Shown: positions 1 through 10,480, counted from the first letter of the stretch. The stretch is 64,000 nucleotides of DNA from Vicugna pacos (GCF_048564905.1 NC_132995.1:52010639-52074638); one strand, 5' to 3'. Notes: generated by a model from the letters alone, not told the origin. Translations and numbers: made by a program.

Positions 1-425
1 CACCCAATCGCTACAAAAGCACAAAGCCTCTGTGTCTCCCAGCTGAGTGCAGGCTGGGCTAGGGTGGAAGGCAGCAGCTGCTCAGCTGAGAGCAGCCCTG
101 CCACATGCCTGGGCAGGGCCAGGAAGTGAGCTCAGCCTCTGGAGGAGCCTGGGGATCCTGCAAGGACTGTGGCAGCCTCCATTCCTGCCTAATGTGGCCA
201 AATTCTCTTTCCTCCGGGGATGGCAGGGACCTGCTTTTTCATGTGCTGCAGGAGATGGTGCCTGCAAATGCCTGAAGCACGAGTTACTGAGATCATCTCC
301 CTGTCGGTCGATGTAGGGTCTGTGGAAAGTTGCTGGACCCTGCCACGGAGCCCATGGCTGAAGCAGGCCACACAAGCTCCACCTTCTACTGCCATGAGCT
401 GCTGGGCATCTGGGATCATCTAACT
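1..425. other. Unassigned single-copy-like DNA
   Basis: GC-richer than most of the window. Open frames on both strands are short and overlap one another, with no recognisable protein. I see no repeat, RNA gene or promoter that I can name. Confidence 0.4.
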
Positions 426-633
426 CAGGGGTTGCAAACTGCGGCCTGTGGGCCAATTTTTTCCTGCAGCCTGTTTTTATAAATCGTTTTATTGGAACAT
501 AGCCATACCCATTCATTTATATAATTGTCTATGGCTGTGTTTGTGCTGTAACAACACAGTTGACACCATATGGCCCACAAAGACCGAAATATTTACTATT
601 AGGCCTTTTACAGAGAAAGTTTGCTGACTCCTG
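426..633 (+). mobile_element. Non-autonomous hAT-Charlie element (MER1-like)
   Basis: Starts caggggttgcaaactgcgg and ends in the matching inverted terminus tttgctgactcctg. The interior reads ctgtttttataaatcgtttt, then ttggaacatagcc, which is the MER1/Charlie interior. The 8 bp on each side (atctaact and ttctggct) agree at 5 of 8, as expected for an old hAT target duplication. It has no transposase. Confidence 0.85.
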
Positions 634-782
634 TTCTGGCTCAAAATTACAGCGAAAGAGACTGCAGGGAGCCTTGTCGAAGGGCAGGGAGGCATTAGGG
701 GTTTGGATTAGGAACTGTACCTCCTGTGCCCCAAGCACTCAAGCAACCTCACTTCAGGGGAATTCACCTGGGACGAGATGGA

Positions 783-990
783 TTCAATAAATACCTCTGA
801 TATCCATCTGGGACCTACTATGTGCTCAAGATAGAGCTGCTAGTAAGGCTGACTCAGTCTCTGCTCTCTTGGGGCTCAGACCTTGAGATCCCTTGACAGG
901 AGAGATCAGTATCAATTAGTGAATAACTTGAAACAGAGACAATGGCTAGATGGAAGGAAACACAGTTGTGTGAGATCATGCCATTCTACA
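783..990 (-). mobile_element. L2 LINE 3' end, antisense
   Basis: Carries the reverse complement of the L2 3' end (aataaatacctc, then gacctactatgtgctc, then ctctcttggggctcagacc). It appears to continue after 1160, interrupted by an L2 in the opposite orientation. Confidence 0.65.
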
Positions 991-1004
991 TGTTTTGCTT
1001 GTCT

Positions 1005-1155
1005 GTGCCTTGATACAGGCTCCATCACAGCACATGTTGTTGTCTAACTAAATCACTTCTGTATTCCCAGGGCCTAGAACAGTACCTGGCGAATAGTAGG
1101 CCCTCAGAAAACATGAATGAATGAATGAATGAATGAATGAATGAATGAATGAATG
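1005..1155 (+). mobile_element. L2 LINE 3' terminus, sense, with tetranucleotide tail
   Basis: Reads cccagggcctagaacagtac, then an L2-type 'gtaggccctcagaaaacatg' end, then a pure (ATGA)n run at 1113-1155. The L2 tail is built of such units, so the microsatellite grew from the element's own end. Confidence 0.8.
1113..1155 (+). repeat. (ATGA)n microsatellite
   Basis: About eleven uninterrupted ATGA units at the end of the L2 copy. Likely length-polymorphic. Confidence 0.95.
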
Positions 1156-1159
1156 TAAG

Positions 1160-1640
1160 AAAGGCGTCAGATCCAGATGAAGGGTCTAGGAGGCATCCCT
1201 GACAGCTTGGTGTTTGGACGGTGGTCTGGAGGAGTAGTGAGGCTTACAGACAAAGGAATACTAGGGTGTTCGTTGTGGGGGAAGCATTCCAGGCAGAAGG
1301 CACAGCCTGGGGAAGTCTCTGTGCAGGACGAAACACCACGCAGCCCGAAGAGAGTGGTGCGAGGAGCAGCTGGTGGGGCATGTCAGCGTCTCAATGATTT
1401 TGGTGTTGGTCCTGGAGCAGTGGGCTGTCATTGACAATAATGAGGGGAGGGTCTAGTGTGACAAGGCCAGATTTCTATTTTATAAAGGCAGTTTGGCTGC
1501 AGTGTAGCTAATGGATTGGTGCTGAACATGAGTGGAAGGGAGAAGCTAGGCTAGGCTTGAGATCGATCGTGGGAAGGGGCTAGGGACTCTTGTCACTCTA
1601 GACTAGGGAGTGACAGCACAGATGAGAGAAGCAGACACAG
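1160..1640 (-). mobile_element. L2 LINE internal 3' region, antisense
   Basis: Has the L2 antisense landmarks in order: gggggaagcattccaggcag, then cagtttggctgcagtgtagc, then aatggattggtgctgaac. It follows in consensus order from the piece at 783-990. Confidence 0.65.
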
Positions 1641-2344
1641 CCTGCTCAGGGCATCTGGGAGACATTTAGGGGAGAACTGGGCAGGGCTTGTTAGCTGGGT
1701 TTAAGATGGCAAGACAATGGCCAGGGAGGGGTTAAGGATACGAGCTTGAGTTCTGACTCTTCCAGTTGGCCAGAAGCTGGAGCCACTTGCGCAAGCAAGG
1801 AACCCAGGCTTTTAACATCGTAAACAGGGTCTGAGGGCCATTTCCTTGGGGGTGTTAGCCAGGCTGCAGTAATGCTCCTCCGAAGAGGCATCCAGGGCCC
1901 CAGATACGCTAGTACTTGTAGTCCATGCTTGCATCTGGGATGGGCCCTGTGGGGGCCTGGAAATGCCCTGGACTAGAGTGACTGATGTGTAGCCTCTATA
2001 ATTAACCAATCTCTAAGACTTTTCATGCAAAAGATATTTGGGAGAAACATTGCCAAGCCTTTTAATCGTTTCTTGAACATTCAATCAGCAGCACTGGAAA
2101 TATTTCTTACATGAAGCAAATAATGATCTACAGCTTTCAGCAATCACTCTGCGAATCCTAACCAACCTTTCTTTCAGCATGCTGGATGTGGCCTTGGTGA
2201 CACTTTTGTTTCTACATGTAGTAGCAGAAGCTTCAAGTGGGTGCCAGGCAGTGGTGTGCTAGTAAATGTTTCACAGCTGGCCCTCTCTTAAAAAAAAAGC
2301 AGCACAGGTCCATTATCCTCAAAAGGTGAGGGATGTACAGTTGT
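1641..2344. other. Unassigned intergenic DNA
   Basis: No named repeat or gene recognised. Short frames at 1691-2009 overlap on one strand in different frames and look accidental. Confidence 0.35.
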
Positions 2345-2530
2345 CCACTTGCTAAGTATTAATGAAACGTTTGGAGAATTCGTAGGTGAACAAGATGGAT
2401 GTGGATCCTGCTCTCATGGGACTTGCAGTCTGCTGAGGGCAGCCAATAAGAAACAAGGAAATAAATAGCTGAAATAATGCAAAGTTGGTAATTATTACAA
2501 TACAAAACAGTAGGGGCTAAATAAAATAGT
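2345..2530 (-). mobile_element. L2 LINE fragment, antisense
   Basis: Resembles the L2 antisense head: 'gtgaacaagatggatgtgga', 'ctctcatgggacttgcagtc' and 'aagaaacaaggaaataaata'. Diverged and 5'-truncated. Confidence 0.6.
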
Positions 2531-2619
2531 ATTGGTGGAGTAAGATTGTTGAACCCTCCCTCCTTTCCTTCTGTTTTTCCTTTCTCCCTCCCTCTTGTCC
2601 TCCCATCTTTTCTTCTTAT

Positions 2620-2715
2620 AATTTTCAGTATCTAGTAAGTGCCAAGAATGCTGCTAATTTGGGAGTTCAGGGATGAGTACAACACAGCCCTGGTCCTCAA
2701 TAGGGGAGGTGCTGG
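2620..2715 (-). mobile_element. L2 LINE fragment, antisense (weak)
   Basis: Contains 'tagtaagtgccaagaatgct' and 'gatgagtacaacacagccct', a diverged L2 antisense pattern. Short, so the assignment is tentative. Confidence 0.45.
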
Positions 2716-2754
2716 AGGTGAATTAGGGCCTGTGGTCTCCTGGGACCCAGAGGA

Positions 2755-2960
2755 GTCAGAGTCTTAGCTTTGGAGCACCAGGGAGACTTCTGAACCTTTG
2801 AGAAGTGAATTTGAATCCTGACCCAACCATTTGCATGCAGTTTGACATGAGATAAATCACCATATTTCCCTCTTCTGTTTCCTCCTGTGTCTCGACAGAG
2901 AGAGTAGGGCCACCTGCCTAATAGGGTGTTAGTGCTGATTAAGTAAGTGTATGCTCATGC
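2755..2960 (+). mobile_element. MIR SINE, sense
   Basis: tRNA-derived MIR order: 'agtcttagctttggagcacc', 'tgaatttgaatcctgaccca', a CORE-like segment, then 'cctaatagggtgttagtgct'. Strongly diverged, hence old. Confidence 0.7.
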
Positions 2961-3357
2961 TCACCCCATGTATGTAGAGTATATCCCATGATGGTCAATG
3001 CTAGGAGCTTAAGGAACGCTAATTGCATTAACTCTCACACATAGTGTGTTCCAAGGCAGCTTATGGCTTGAAGGTACCATGGGGCCTTGGCCTTGAGCAT
3101 CTGACTAATTTAGAGGGGAAAAATACTTGTATATTGAAAAATGCATTAACCTTAAATAAAATTTGCTCCCCAGGGAAGGATCTGCCAATTCCCATATTGG
3201 TAGCTCCCCAAAGATCTTTCCTCTGGGGACTTCATGCCTCATAAAATCATTTGGCCTGGTGGGGTGGAATCTTCTGGATGTATCTTCCCAGAAGCTATTC
3301 CGAGGAGGCTTTATCAGGGCAGTATGTAAGTGGGTTTGCATGCCAACACCATGAGCA

Positions 3358-3605
3358 CTTATGATTATTATTGTTATTTAAAATAGGTTGAAATAACTAT
3401 GGTAAATTTACCACACAATTTACTGCTAAGTGCTAGTTGCATACATTATCTCAAATCCTTCCTGCAGCCTTTAGGGCAACTATTCTTATCTCTATTTTGC
3501 ATCTGATGAAAGGTAGTTCAGAGTGATTGAGTCATCTGCCTAAGGCCACACAGCCATGAAGAATGGGGGTCAGGGTTTGAACCCATGCATATCTGATTCC
3601 TGTGC
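3358..3605 (-). mobile_element. MIR SINE, antisense
   Basis: Reads 'ttatgattattattgttatt', 'aaggccacacagccatgaag' and 'gtttgaacccatgcatatct', the reverse complement of MIR including its anticodon-arm remnant. Nearly full length. Confidence 0.85.
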
Positions 3606-4294
3606 ATGTGTGTTTTCCTCCGTATTTCACTAGTGTATAAAAACTTCCTCCCTTGTCCCCTCAAATGATGTAAGAATTCTCTCCCTTGACTGTTTTGTTC
3701 TCTGGCTCTCTTGGAGTCAAAATAGCTGCCTGCACTGACCTGATTTTTGGATTCCTGATCTCTAAAATTGGTCCTGGGACCTGGACCTCCTCTCTGGGCT
3801 ACTGGTTACAAACGCCATAACTAGGTTAGCCCAGGGTTATTTATATTCTTTATTGCTGAGTCTTTGCTTTTGACCAGGGACAAACAACCCACCCATATTG
3901 CATGCTTCCTCCAGCAAGAACAGACATCCCAGTGAGAACAGACGCACAGATGCCAGGACCAGCTCGGGTGTGGCTCCTTTGCAGCTTCCAACGGGCAGGC
4001 AAATTCTCTGGCAGTTTCCTGCCTGCTGCTGGGCCCTAAGGCTGGATGGCATCCCCTCCCCAAAGGTGCCAAGGAACTCCAGTATCTAAGCCAGTGTCTC
4101 CTGAGTGTCACTGTCTACAATAATGCTTTCCCCCAATCTACAGGAAGATGAGAAATATAGAGCCCACAGCTTTATCGACACTCAGATCTATAATTAGTTG
4201 CAATTGGACTGAATCTAACCTGAAGTTTAGTTGTGTTTTACCGGACAAGTTCTCTTTTTCCTTTTAATTCAATTGAGGGACCTTTAGTCAGGGT

Positions 4295-4410
4295 AGCTAT
4301 TGATTCAGGGAACATTTGTTGAGTGCCTGTTATGTACCGGGCACCATTTCATGTCCTGGCTATAGAGTAGTGAGTGTTCATGGAGCCCCTGTCCTGGGGG
4401 ATGTACACAC
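4295..4410 (-). mobile_element. L2 LINE 3' end, antisense
   Basis: 'gaacatttgttgagtgcctg', then 'ttatgtaccgggcaccattt', is the reverse complement of the L2 3' end. Confidence 0.75.
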
Positions 4411-4489
4411 TCTCCCGCTGCCCAGTCCTCACCACTCCACACGTTGGCCGTGTGTTTCTGCCTCTCTCAGGATGTACATTCCATATGTG

Positions 4490-4700
4490 ATTAAGTCATT
4501 CATTTAACAGACATTTACTGATCAATGACCATATCTCAAGCAGGACGCTTGACCCTGGGTAAGAGGCAGTGGTTAAGAAAGATAAGGCCTACCATCGTGG
4601 AGTCTACGTTCTCATGAGGGAAAAAGAGAGTCAACAACAAAAATAAGTAAATATGATAATTTTGGAACGTGACAGTGTTATGAAAAAAATTAAAATGAGA
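4490..4700 (-). mobile_element. L2 LINE 3' end, antisense
   Basis: Starts with 'gtcattcatttaacagacat', then 'gtctacgttctcatgaggga' and 'aataagtaaatatgataatt'. A second L2 copy in the same orientation as the one just upstream. Confidence 0.7.
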
Positions 4701-4954
4701 TAGGCAGTTGTTTTGAGCTTATCTACTACTCTTTCTTGGAATGGGAATTCCATTGTTCTGATGCAGTGATCTTTCTACTTTTTAGGGATGAAATGTCCTA
4801 TATTTTGTGAAAGGAAGTTGATTAATAAACGGAGGGCGTTTTTGTCCTTAGTGGTAAACTGTTGTTGGCAAAACTTTGTTCATTCTCTATTTTTTTGTTT
4901 TTCTTGAAATTTTGCTTTTGGGAATCCAAAACTATGGCAACCAATGATGTAAAC

Positions 4955-5157
4955 CACGGATAGGTAATATTTTTCTGTAAAGGGCTAACAAGTAAATATA
5001 TGGTCTCTCTTGTAACTGCTCAATGCTGTCAATGTAGCATAAAAGCAGACACAGACAATATGTAAACAAATGGGCAGGGTTGTGTTTTAATAAAACTTTA
5101 TTTACAAAAATAGGCAGATGTAGATTTGGCTCTTGGGCTGTAGTTGGCTTACCCCTC
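4955..5157 (-). mobile_element. Non-autonomous hAT-Charlie element (MER1-like), antisense
   Basis: Interior 'ttttctgtaaagggctaaca', 'cagacacagacaatatgtaa' and 'aataaaactttatttacaaa' is the reverse complement of the element at 426-633. The flanking 8 bp are atgtaaac (4947-4954) and atgtgaac (5158-5165), 7 of 8 identical. The target duplication is therefore directly visible and fixes both ends. Confidence 0.9.
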
Positions 5158-5406
5158 ATGTGAACCATTAGTCACCTCACCAGTTGGTTAAATTGGAATA
5201 GGGAAGAGGCCAGGGTGAAAGACTAAACATTTCCTTTGGCCTCTTGTCACTGTAAGGATTGTGGTACATTTTTAGAGCCACAAATTATTGGATTATTATT
5301 TGTTAACTTTGATCAAGGTAAAGATGCCTTTAAGACTGTAGAACATAATTTTTAGACCAGCTCTAAAAGACATAATAATTTAACTTTTATAGTACTTAAT
5401 CTGGTA

Positions 5407-5421
5407 CCCATCACAATTCTT
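5407..5421. repeat. L1 target-site duplication, left copy
   Basis: cccatcacaattctt, identical to 6302-6316. Its final Ts merge with the poly-T end of the L1. Confidence 0.95.
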
Positions 5422-6301
5422 TTTTTTTAAACATTTTTTATTGATTTATAATCATTTTACAATGTTGTGTCAAATTCCAGTGTTCAGCACAATTTTTCAG
5501 TCATTCATGGACATATACACACTCATTGTCACATTTTTTTCTCTGTGATTTATCATAACATTTTGTGTATATTTCCCTGTGCTATACAGTGTAATCTTGT
5601 TTATCTATTCTACAGTTTTGAAATCCCAGTCTATCCCTTCCCACCCTCTACCCCCCTGGTAACCATAAGTCTGTATTCTCTGTCCATGAGTCTTTAGATT
5701 CCACATATGAGCGATCTCATATGGTATTTTTCTTTCTCTTTCTGGCTTACTTCACTTAGAATGACATTCTCTAGGAGCATCCATGTTGCTGCAAATGGCA
5801 TTATGTTGTCAGTTTTTATGGCTGAGTAGTATTCTATTGTATAAATATACCACATCTTCTTTATCCAGTCACCTATTGATGGACATTTAGGCTGTTTCCA
5901 TGTTTTGGCTATTGTAAATAGTGCTGCTATGAACATTGGAGTGCAGGTGTCATCCTGAAGTAGATTTCCTTCTGGATACAAGCCCAGGAGTGGGATCCCT
6001 GGGTCATATGGTAAGTCTATTCCTAGTCTTTTGAGGAATCTCCACACTGTTTTCCATAGTGGCTGCACCAAACTGCATTCCCACCAGCAGTGTAGGAGGG
6101 TTCCCCTTTCTCCACAGCCTCTCCAGCATTTGTCATTTTTGGATTTTTGAATGACGGCCATTCTGACTGGTGTGAGGTGATACCTCATTGTAGTTTTGAT
6201 TTGCATTTCTCTGATAATTAGTGATATTGAGCATTTTTTCATGTGCTTTTTGATCATTTGTATGTCTTCCTTGGAGAATTGCTTGTTTAGGTCTTCTGCC
6301 C
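5422..6301 (-). mobile_element. 5'-truncated L1 LINE, young cetartiodactyl (camelid-like) subfamily
   Basis: An antisense L1 of about 880 bp. Its poly(A) reads as a T-run at the left end. Next come the 3' UTR (about 5430-5693) and the last 200 or so codons of ORF2. It lies between perfect 15-bp target-site duplications, cccatcacaattctt, at 5407-5421 and 6302-6316. Perfect duplications and an unbroken ORF2 segment mark it as the youngest insertion in the window. Confidence 0.97.
5694..6299 (-). pseudogene. L1 ORF2 C-terminal fragment
   Basis: This is the tail of L1 ORF2, the endonuclease/reverse transcriptase of LINE-1. The frame stays open from the insertion junction to the natural stop, 201 codons; the first Met lies at 6257 and leaves 187 residues. 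Counting from that Met, the ORF2 cysteine motif [18 protein letters not shown] is intact (C44, C48, H56, C61, a C-x3-C-x7-H-x4-C pattern). Other ORF2 hallmarks follow, such as [18 protein letters not shown] and EYYSAIK. The endonuclease and reverse transcriptase domains were never copied, because the element is 5'-truncated. No activity is expected. The open frame reflects youth, not selection. Confidence 0.95.
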
Positions 6302-6316
6302 CCCATCACAATTCTT
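6302..6316. repeat. L1 target-site duplication, right copy
   Basis: cccatcacaattctt, the second copy directly after the 5' truncation point of the L1. Confidence 0.95.
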
Positions 6317-7104
6317 AAGGCTTTCTCACCACCCAAAGTTATACTGGTGTTAAACCCCGTATCTTGGGTTGAGTTCCCCCAAACAGTGATGGAGACATAG
6401 GCTTGGATGCAGGGAGCTCTTTTGGGAGATGACTCCAGGTCACAGAGTGAAGACCATGAAGCAAGACAGAAGGAAAGCCAATAAAAAGTGTATCTTTGAG
6501 TTGGTTACTGTTGTGGGCAACTGAGTCTCATTGTTGCTGGGGCCCTTTGGAAGAACTGTGCAAAACTTGCATCAGAATGGTCCCTCTGCAGGATAGGAGG
6601 CTAGGCTATATGCACCCATGTCTATCTTACATTGAAGGTGGCCCCTGGGGCCAGTAATTCTTCTGTGCTTCTCTGCTGACTTTTGTGGCTCTGGGAGCAA
6701 CCATGGTTTTTGAAAAGTTTTGAGCAGAAAAATGAAGAGACATACCAGGTGCTTGGACAAGCAGTGTACCCCCTGGGTAGAGCATGAGTATATAAGGGAT
6801 CCCAATTGCCATCATTATATGTTACTGGAAACTTGCTCAGTTGAGCTAATGACAAAGAAAGAGTTATGATGGTGGTTTTTATAAACCCTCTGAATTTGGT
6901 TTAGCACCCACCTGCAAATACACTCTCTCCCACTAGATGGTACCAGTATGCCAAAGCCCTGGAATGCTACATTAGGGCCTCATTTTTGATGTGGAATATT
7001 TTCCCACTACTTTTGATCAGTTAACGAATAAGCAAGTTGAGATTGGAGGAAAAGATTATGGGTGTTTTGGGGACAGAAGAGTGGAGCTTATCTAAATAAG
7101 TACC
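6317..7104. other. Unassigned DNA with a possible old interspersed repeat
   Basis: The stretch at about 6395-6545 (gggagatgactccaggtcac, gttactgttgtgggcaactg) resembles sequence at about 12690-12850 and 41700-41830, which suggests an unnamed dispersed family. No gene seen. A CTCF-like word lies at 6930-6943. Confidence 0.35.
6930..6943 (+). promoter_or_regulatory. CTCF-like motif
   Basis: ccactagatggtac fits the CTCF core CCASYAGRKGGCRS at 13 of 14 positions. A word match of this kind also occurs by chance and does not show occupancy. Confidence 0.3.
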
Positions 7105-7330
7105 TTCATTCATTCCCAACAAATCTTACTGACCACCTACTAAGTGGTCAGCTCTCTTCCTGGTGCTAGGGATACGGCAGTGAACAGTGTCCTCAAAGTC
7201 CCTGCCTCAATGAACGTCGATACTGGTTGGGCGAGAGACAGTAAAAAATGAACAGGTAGATCCATGACGTCCATCAGGTGGTGATGAGTGCGGTGAAGGG
7301 TGACAAAGCAGGCAAAGGGATTGATGGGGG
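7105..7330 (-). mobile_element. L2 LINE 3' end, antisense
   Basis: 'cattcattcccaacaaatct', 'tgctagggatacggcagtga', 'cctcaatgaacgtcgatact' and 'aggtggtgatgagtgcggtg' follow the L2 antisense order closely. Confidence 0.85.
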
Positions 7331-8085
7331 CAGGGAAAGCACAACCCTTCTCATACCTGCCTGACCTGTTGGTTGATAGGCTGCGAGATTATTTCCATCT
7401 GTTCCCTAACCCAGTTCTGCCACTCACCAACCTCTTAGGAGTATGCTTATGAGCTTTATTTTCAAAATGAGACTGTGAACTTGTGGAGGGCAGAAGTGGT
7501 GCTCTGCAAATGGGTGTTGACCAACTGGAATCTCCTGCAGCCTAACGCTCGGCTCCACCAACTCTTGTTGGTTGCTTTCATTTGTCTGGAATCACTATGA
7601 ATTGTTATCGTTGTCGACACACAATAGAGTCACGTTTTACTCGAGGGTTAGATTATAAAGTCAAGGTTTAAGGCAAACACAGGGTCGTCATTAACCTTGA
7701 AATCTCTTAAGTTGCCCATTAAATTACAGTGTGTTTGATTTTGTGTATGCAGCCCTGTACTGTAATCAATGTGTAACAATGTATAATGCATGCAATAATA
7801 TACAGCGCATAATAAAGAATATAGGCATGATATAATTTTACAGCATTTAATTGCAGTATTTAAATTGTTCTTTTTCCTTCTCTTTTTGGAGGAAGAGCTC
7901 GATTTCCATTAGTTAAATGTGCATATGATAAGACTTTACTGTGTTCATTTAAACTGGTTTTGTAATCATGTAATCCTCACCAGGTTGTGCACTGGGAAGA
8001 GCAAGAGCTATGTACTTTGGGCTCTATTCATCGTTGATTCCCACCACCAGTCACATGCTTTGGGGCATAAGAACAGCAGACTAGC
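7331..8085. other. Unassigned intergenic DNA
   Basis: About 7400-7500 has weak MIR/L2-like words. The rest, with AT-rich sequence at 7700-7920, shows nothing I can name. Confidence 0.35.
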
Positions 8086-8135
8086 AGTAGTGGTAGTAGT
8101 AATTGTAGAAGTAGTAGTAGTAGTAGTAGTAATAG
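8086..8135 (+). repeat. (GTA)n imperfect trinucleotide repeat
   Basis: Repeated gta units broken by tgg, att and aga, ending at the edge of a MIR. It probably expanded from the MIR's own terminal trinucleotides. Confidence 0.9.
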
Positions 8136-8345
8136 AGGCTGACACCTAAGTGAGGCTTACTGTGAGCTGGGCCCTGGGTGAGACTTTAGATGTATAAATC
8201 AGCACATTTAGTCCTCCTAAGGACTCTGTGGTATATCTAGAATGAACTTAATTCCATTTCACAGATGGAGAAGTTCCAGAAGAACTTGATAGAAGTCACA
8301 TAGCTTTTGATCTCAGGAGCTGAGATTCAAACTTGGGCACTCCCA
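8136..8345 (-). mobile_element. MIR SINE, antisense
   Basis: 'tgagctgggccctgggtgag', 'atttcacagatggagaagtt' and 'gctgagattcaaacttgggc' follow the reverse-complement MIR order. Confidence 0.75.
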
Positions 8346-8645
8346 GATACATAAGGCCACATGTTGTATGATTCCATGAAATAGAAAGAACTATTGCCCC
8401 AAATAAGCAAACCCATAGAGACGGAAAGTAGACTGGTGGTTATCTAGGGCTGCAGGGAGTGGGGAAGGAGGAATGATGGCAAGTGGGTGTGGGGTTTCTT
8501 TTGGAGGTGATGGAAATGTTCTGGAACTAGATAGTGGTGATGGTTGCACAACTCTGTGAGTCTACTAAAGACCACAGAATTGCATATTTTAAGAGAGTGA
8601 ACTTTATAGTAAGTGAATTATGTCTCAATAAAACTGTTGTTAAGC
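8346..8645 (+). mobile_element. L1M LINE 3' end, sense
   Basis: 'cacatgttgtatgattccat', 'tagactggtggttatctagg', 'ctagatagtggtgatggttg' and 'gaattatgtctcaataaaac' are the classic 3' end of mammal-wide L1M elements. Same family as 43812-44165. Confidence 0.9.
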
Positions 8646-8754
8646 TGAAAAACAAGCAAACCTTGGGCAGTCCAACCTCGGGGCTCCTGCATGAGCCATC
8701 CCTGAACACATGCCACCCTTCCTACAGGTACTTACCACTTGCTAGTGGCATCCT

Positions 8755-8900
8755 GCTTGTTTACTTATATTAACTTGGCTGTTCCTCGAAAGGACCCTAT
8801 CATCTGCCCCATTTCAGAGATCAGAAAACCAAGGCAGAGAGATGCTGAGAAACTTGGAGCTAGCAAGTCACCCAGGGAGTTCTGGCCCTGAATTGGCTTT
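8755..8900 (-). mobile_element. MIR SINE fragment, antisense
   Basis: 'tctgccccatttcagagatc' and 'agctagcaagtcacccaggg' resemble the antisense MIR core. Confidence 0.6.
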
Positions 8901-9185
8901 TGATTCACCATTTCTATATCGTTTTCACATGTTTCACTCGTAAAGGCAACCCTAGTGATTCAGAGTTGCAAGTGACTTTGGCCCATTAGAAATAAAACAA
9001 TGATTCTTTGCTTTTGTTTTGCTGATTTGCAAAGTGAATTAAGATCCATCTTTGTCTCATTGGTTATTATTCCCATTTGGCCCAGATGTCTCTGGTATAG
9101 GGTCCTGGCAGTAAGACCCAGGGACTATAGGAGAAGGAGGTGTTTAAAGTGGCTGACTCTTAAAAATAATAATCATAAGTGGCTC

Positions 9186-9278
9186 AAGAAGAGAGAGGGA
9201 AGATGGGGAGGGGGAGAGAGGGAAGGGGAGAGAGGTGGAAAAATGGGAGAGGGAATGAAAGAGGGAGAGGGCAAGAGA
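9186..9278 (+). repeat. Homopurine (GA)-rich tract
   Basis: More than 90 bases almost entirely A/G, with only a few T and C interruptions. Low-complexity sequence; the 141-codon frame across it is accidental. Confidence 0.9.
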
Positions 9279-10299
9279 ACTGAATTGACATGCTGTCATT
9301 GTATTCCAGTTGATACCAGATTGCTGAAAGGATTTACCCAAATTAGCAAGAATGTTTGGCACCCCTTGACTGGTTGGGTTGAAGATTTTCATAGGCTGGT
9401 AATGAGAAGGCAATCTAAAGCCTAAGGCTCATACTCCTTATACTCCACACTCATTATCTAAATCAAAGAACCCCTATTCCAAGCACACTCCTCCATCAGC
9501 ACTTGCCACTCATCCCAGAACTTCGTTGATTCCCAGGCCCCCTAAGCATGGATTTTACTCCTCTCTGACCTTAACCTTAGGTTGCTGATTTGCATTTCTC
9601 ATTCATGTTTAACATTCAGAGTGACAAAGCTCTTAGTCATGTGTGGTGCAATAGGAAAGGGCAGCAGGGCTTGCCCCCTGACCAGCCCAGGATGCCTGTT
9701 TGTGATCGTGGGAGGTGAGGATTTATAAAAGCACAGCTAAGGGACTGGAAATGCCTTCCTGGGTCTATAGTCTAGAGGAGCAGCCATAGTTTGGGCTGGG
9801 ACAGGAGCTGTGGAAGGAAGGGGCTCTGGCTGAGACCTGGTCTCCTATGGGGCCAGCTCACAGGTCTGCTGGGCTCACTGTAATTCTTAAAGCCTTCTCA
9901 GGTGATAACAGGGGATCACACAAAGCCACATGAGTGTCTGATTCAGCCCTCTTGCATTGCTTTTCCAGCGCACTGTTTTGTAAAGTGTATTCTGAAGAGA
10001 TACTGTTTCTATGGGAGGTTAATAAGAGTTCTGGAAAACATAGGTTGCATGAGCTAGTATTTTGGGAAATTCTGAAGTTACCCAGAGAAGTGAACCAGCT
10101 TGTGTTTTGTTTTTCACAACTGATCATTTCTGAGACTTTAATGTGCATTTAGTTTCAAAGAGGTGCTCCCCAAGCCTGCATTTCAAGCACTCTTCCCAAA
10201 CTCCCAGGGGTAAGGGAATTCTTACAAAGAGGACGTCATGAGATAGCAATTCACAGGACACAGGTGGGAAGACAAGCTGTGTGGACTCTGGGGTCTCAG
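9279..10299. other. Unassigned intergenic DNA
   Basis: No repeat or gene recognised. Two overlapping opposite-strand frames near 9858-10152 have no recognisable protein features. Confidence 0.35.
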
Positions 10300-10480
10300 A
10301 ACTTGGGGCGTGCCCACCAAGACCAGCAGAGACAGCACCACCTGGGAGCCATTAGAAATGCACATTCCCTCTCCAGGTCCTGCGGACTCAGAGCTCCTAG
10401 GGTGGCCCTGGCCATCTGTGTCTTCTCACGCTGGCCCTCCAGGGGACTTCGACGCCCTCTGAGATTCACAAACTGCTGAT
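10300..10480 (+). mobile_element. MER5-type hAT-Charlie element
   Basis: 'ccaccaagaccagcagagac', 'cacctgggagccattagaaa', 'tgcacattccctctccaggt' and 'cacaaactgctg' follow the MER5A order. Keeps several CpGs. No clear duplication. Confidence 0.65.

Noticed and set aside
9000-9425. 141-codon plus-strand open frame
   Set aside because: It is kept open by the homopurine tract, which codes a Gly/Glu/Arg-rich stretch. No homology recognised.
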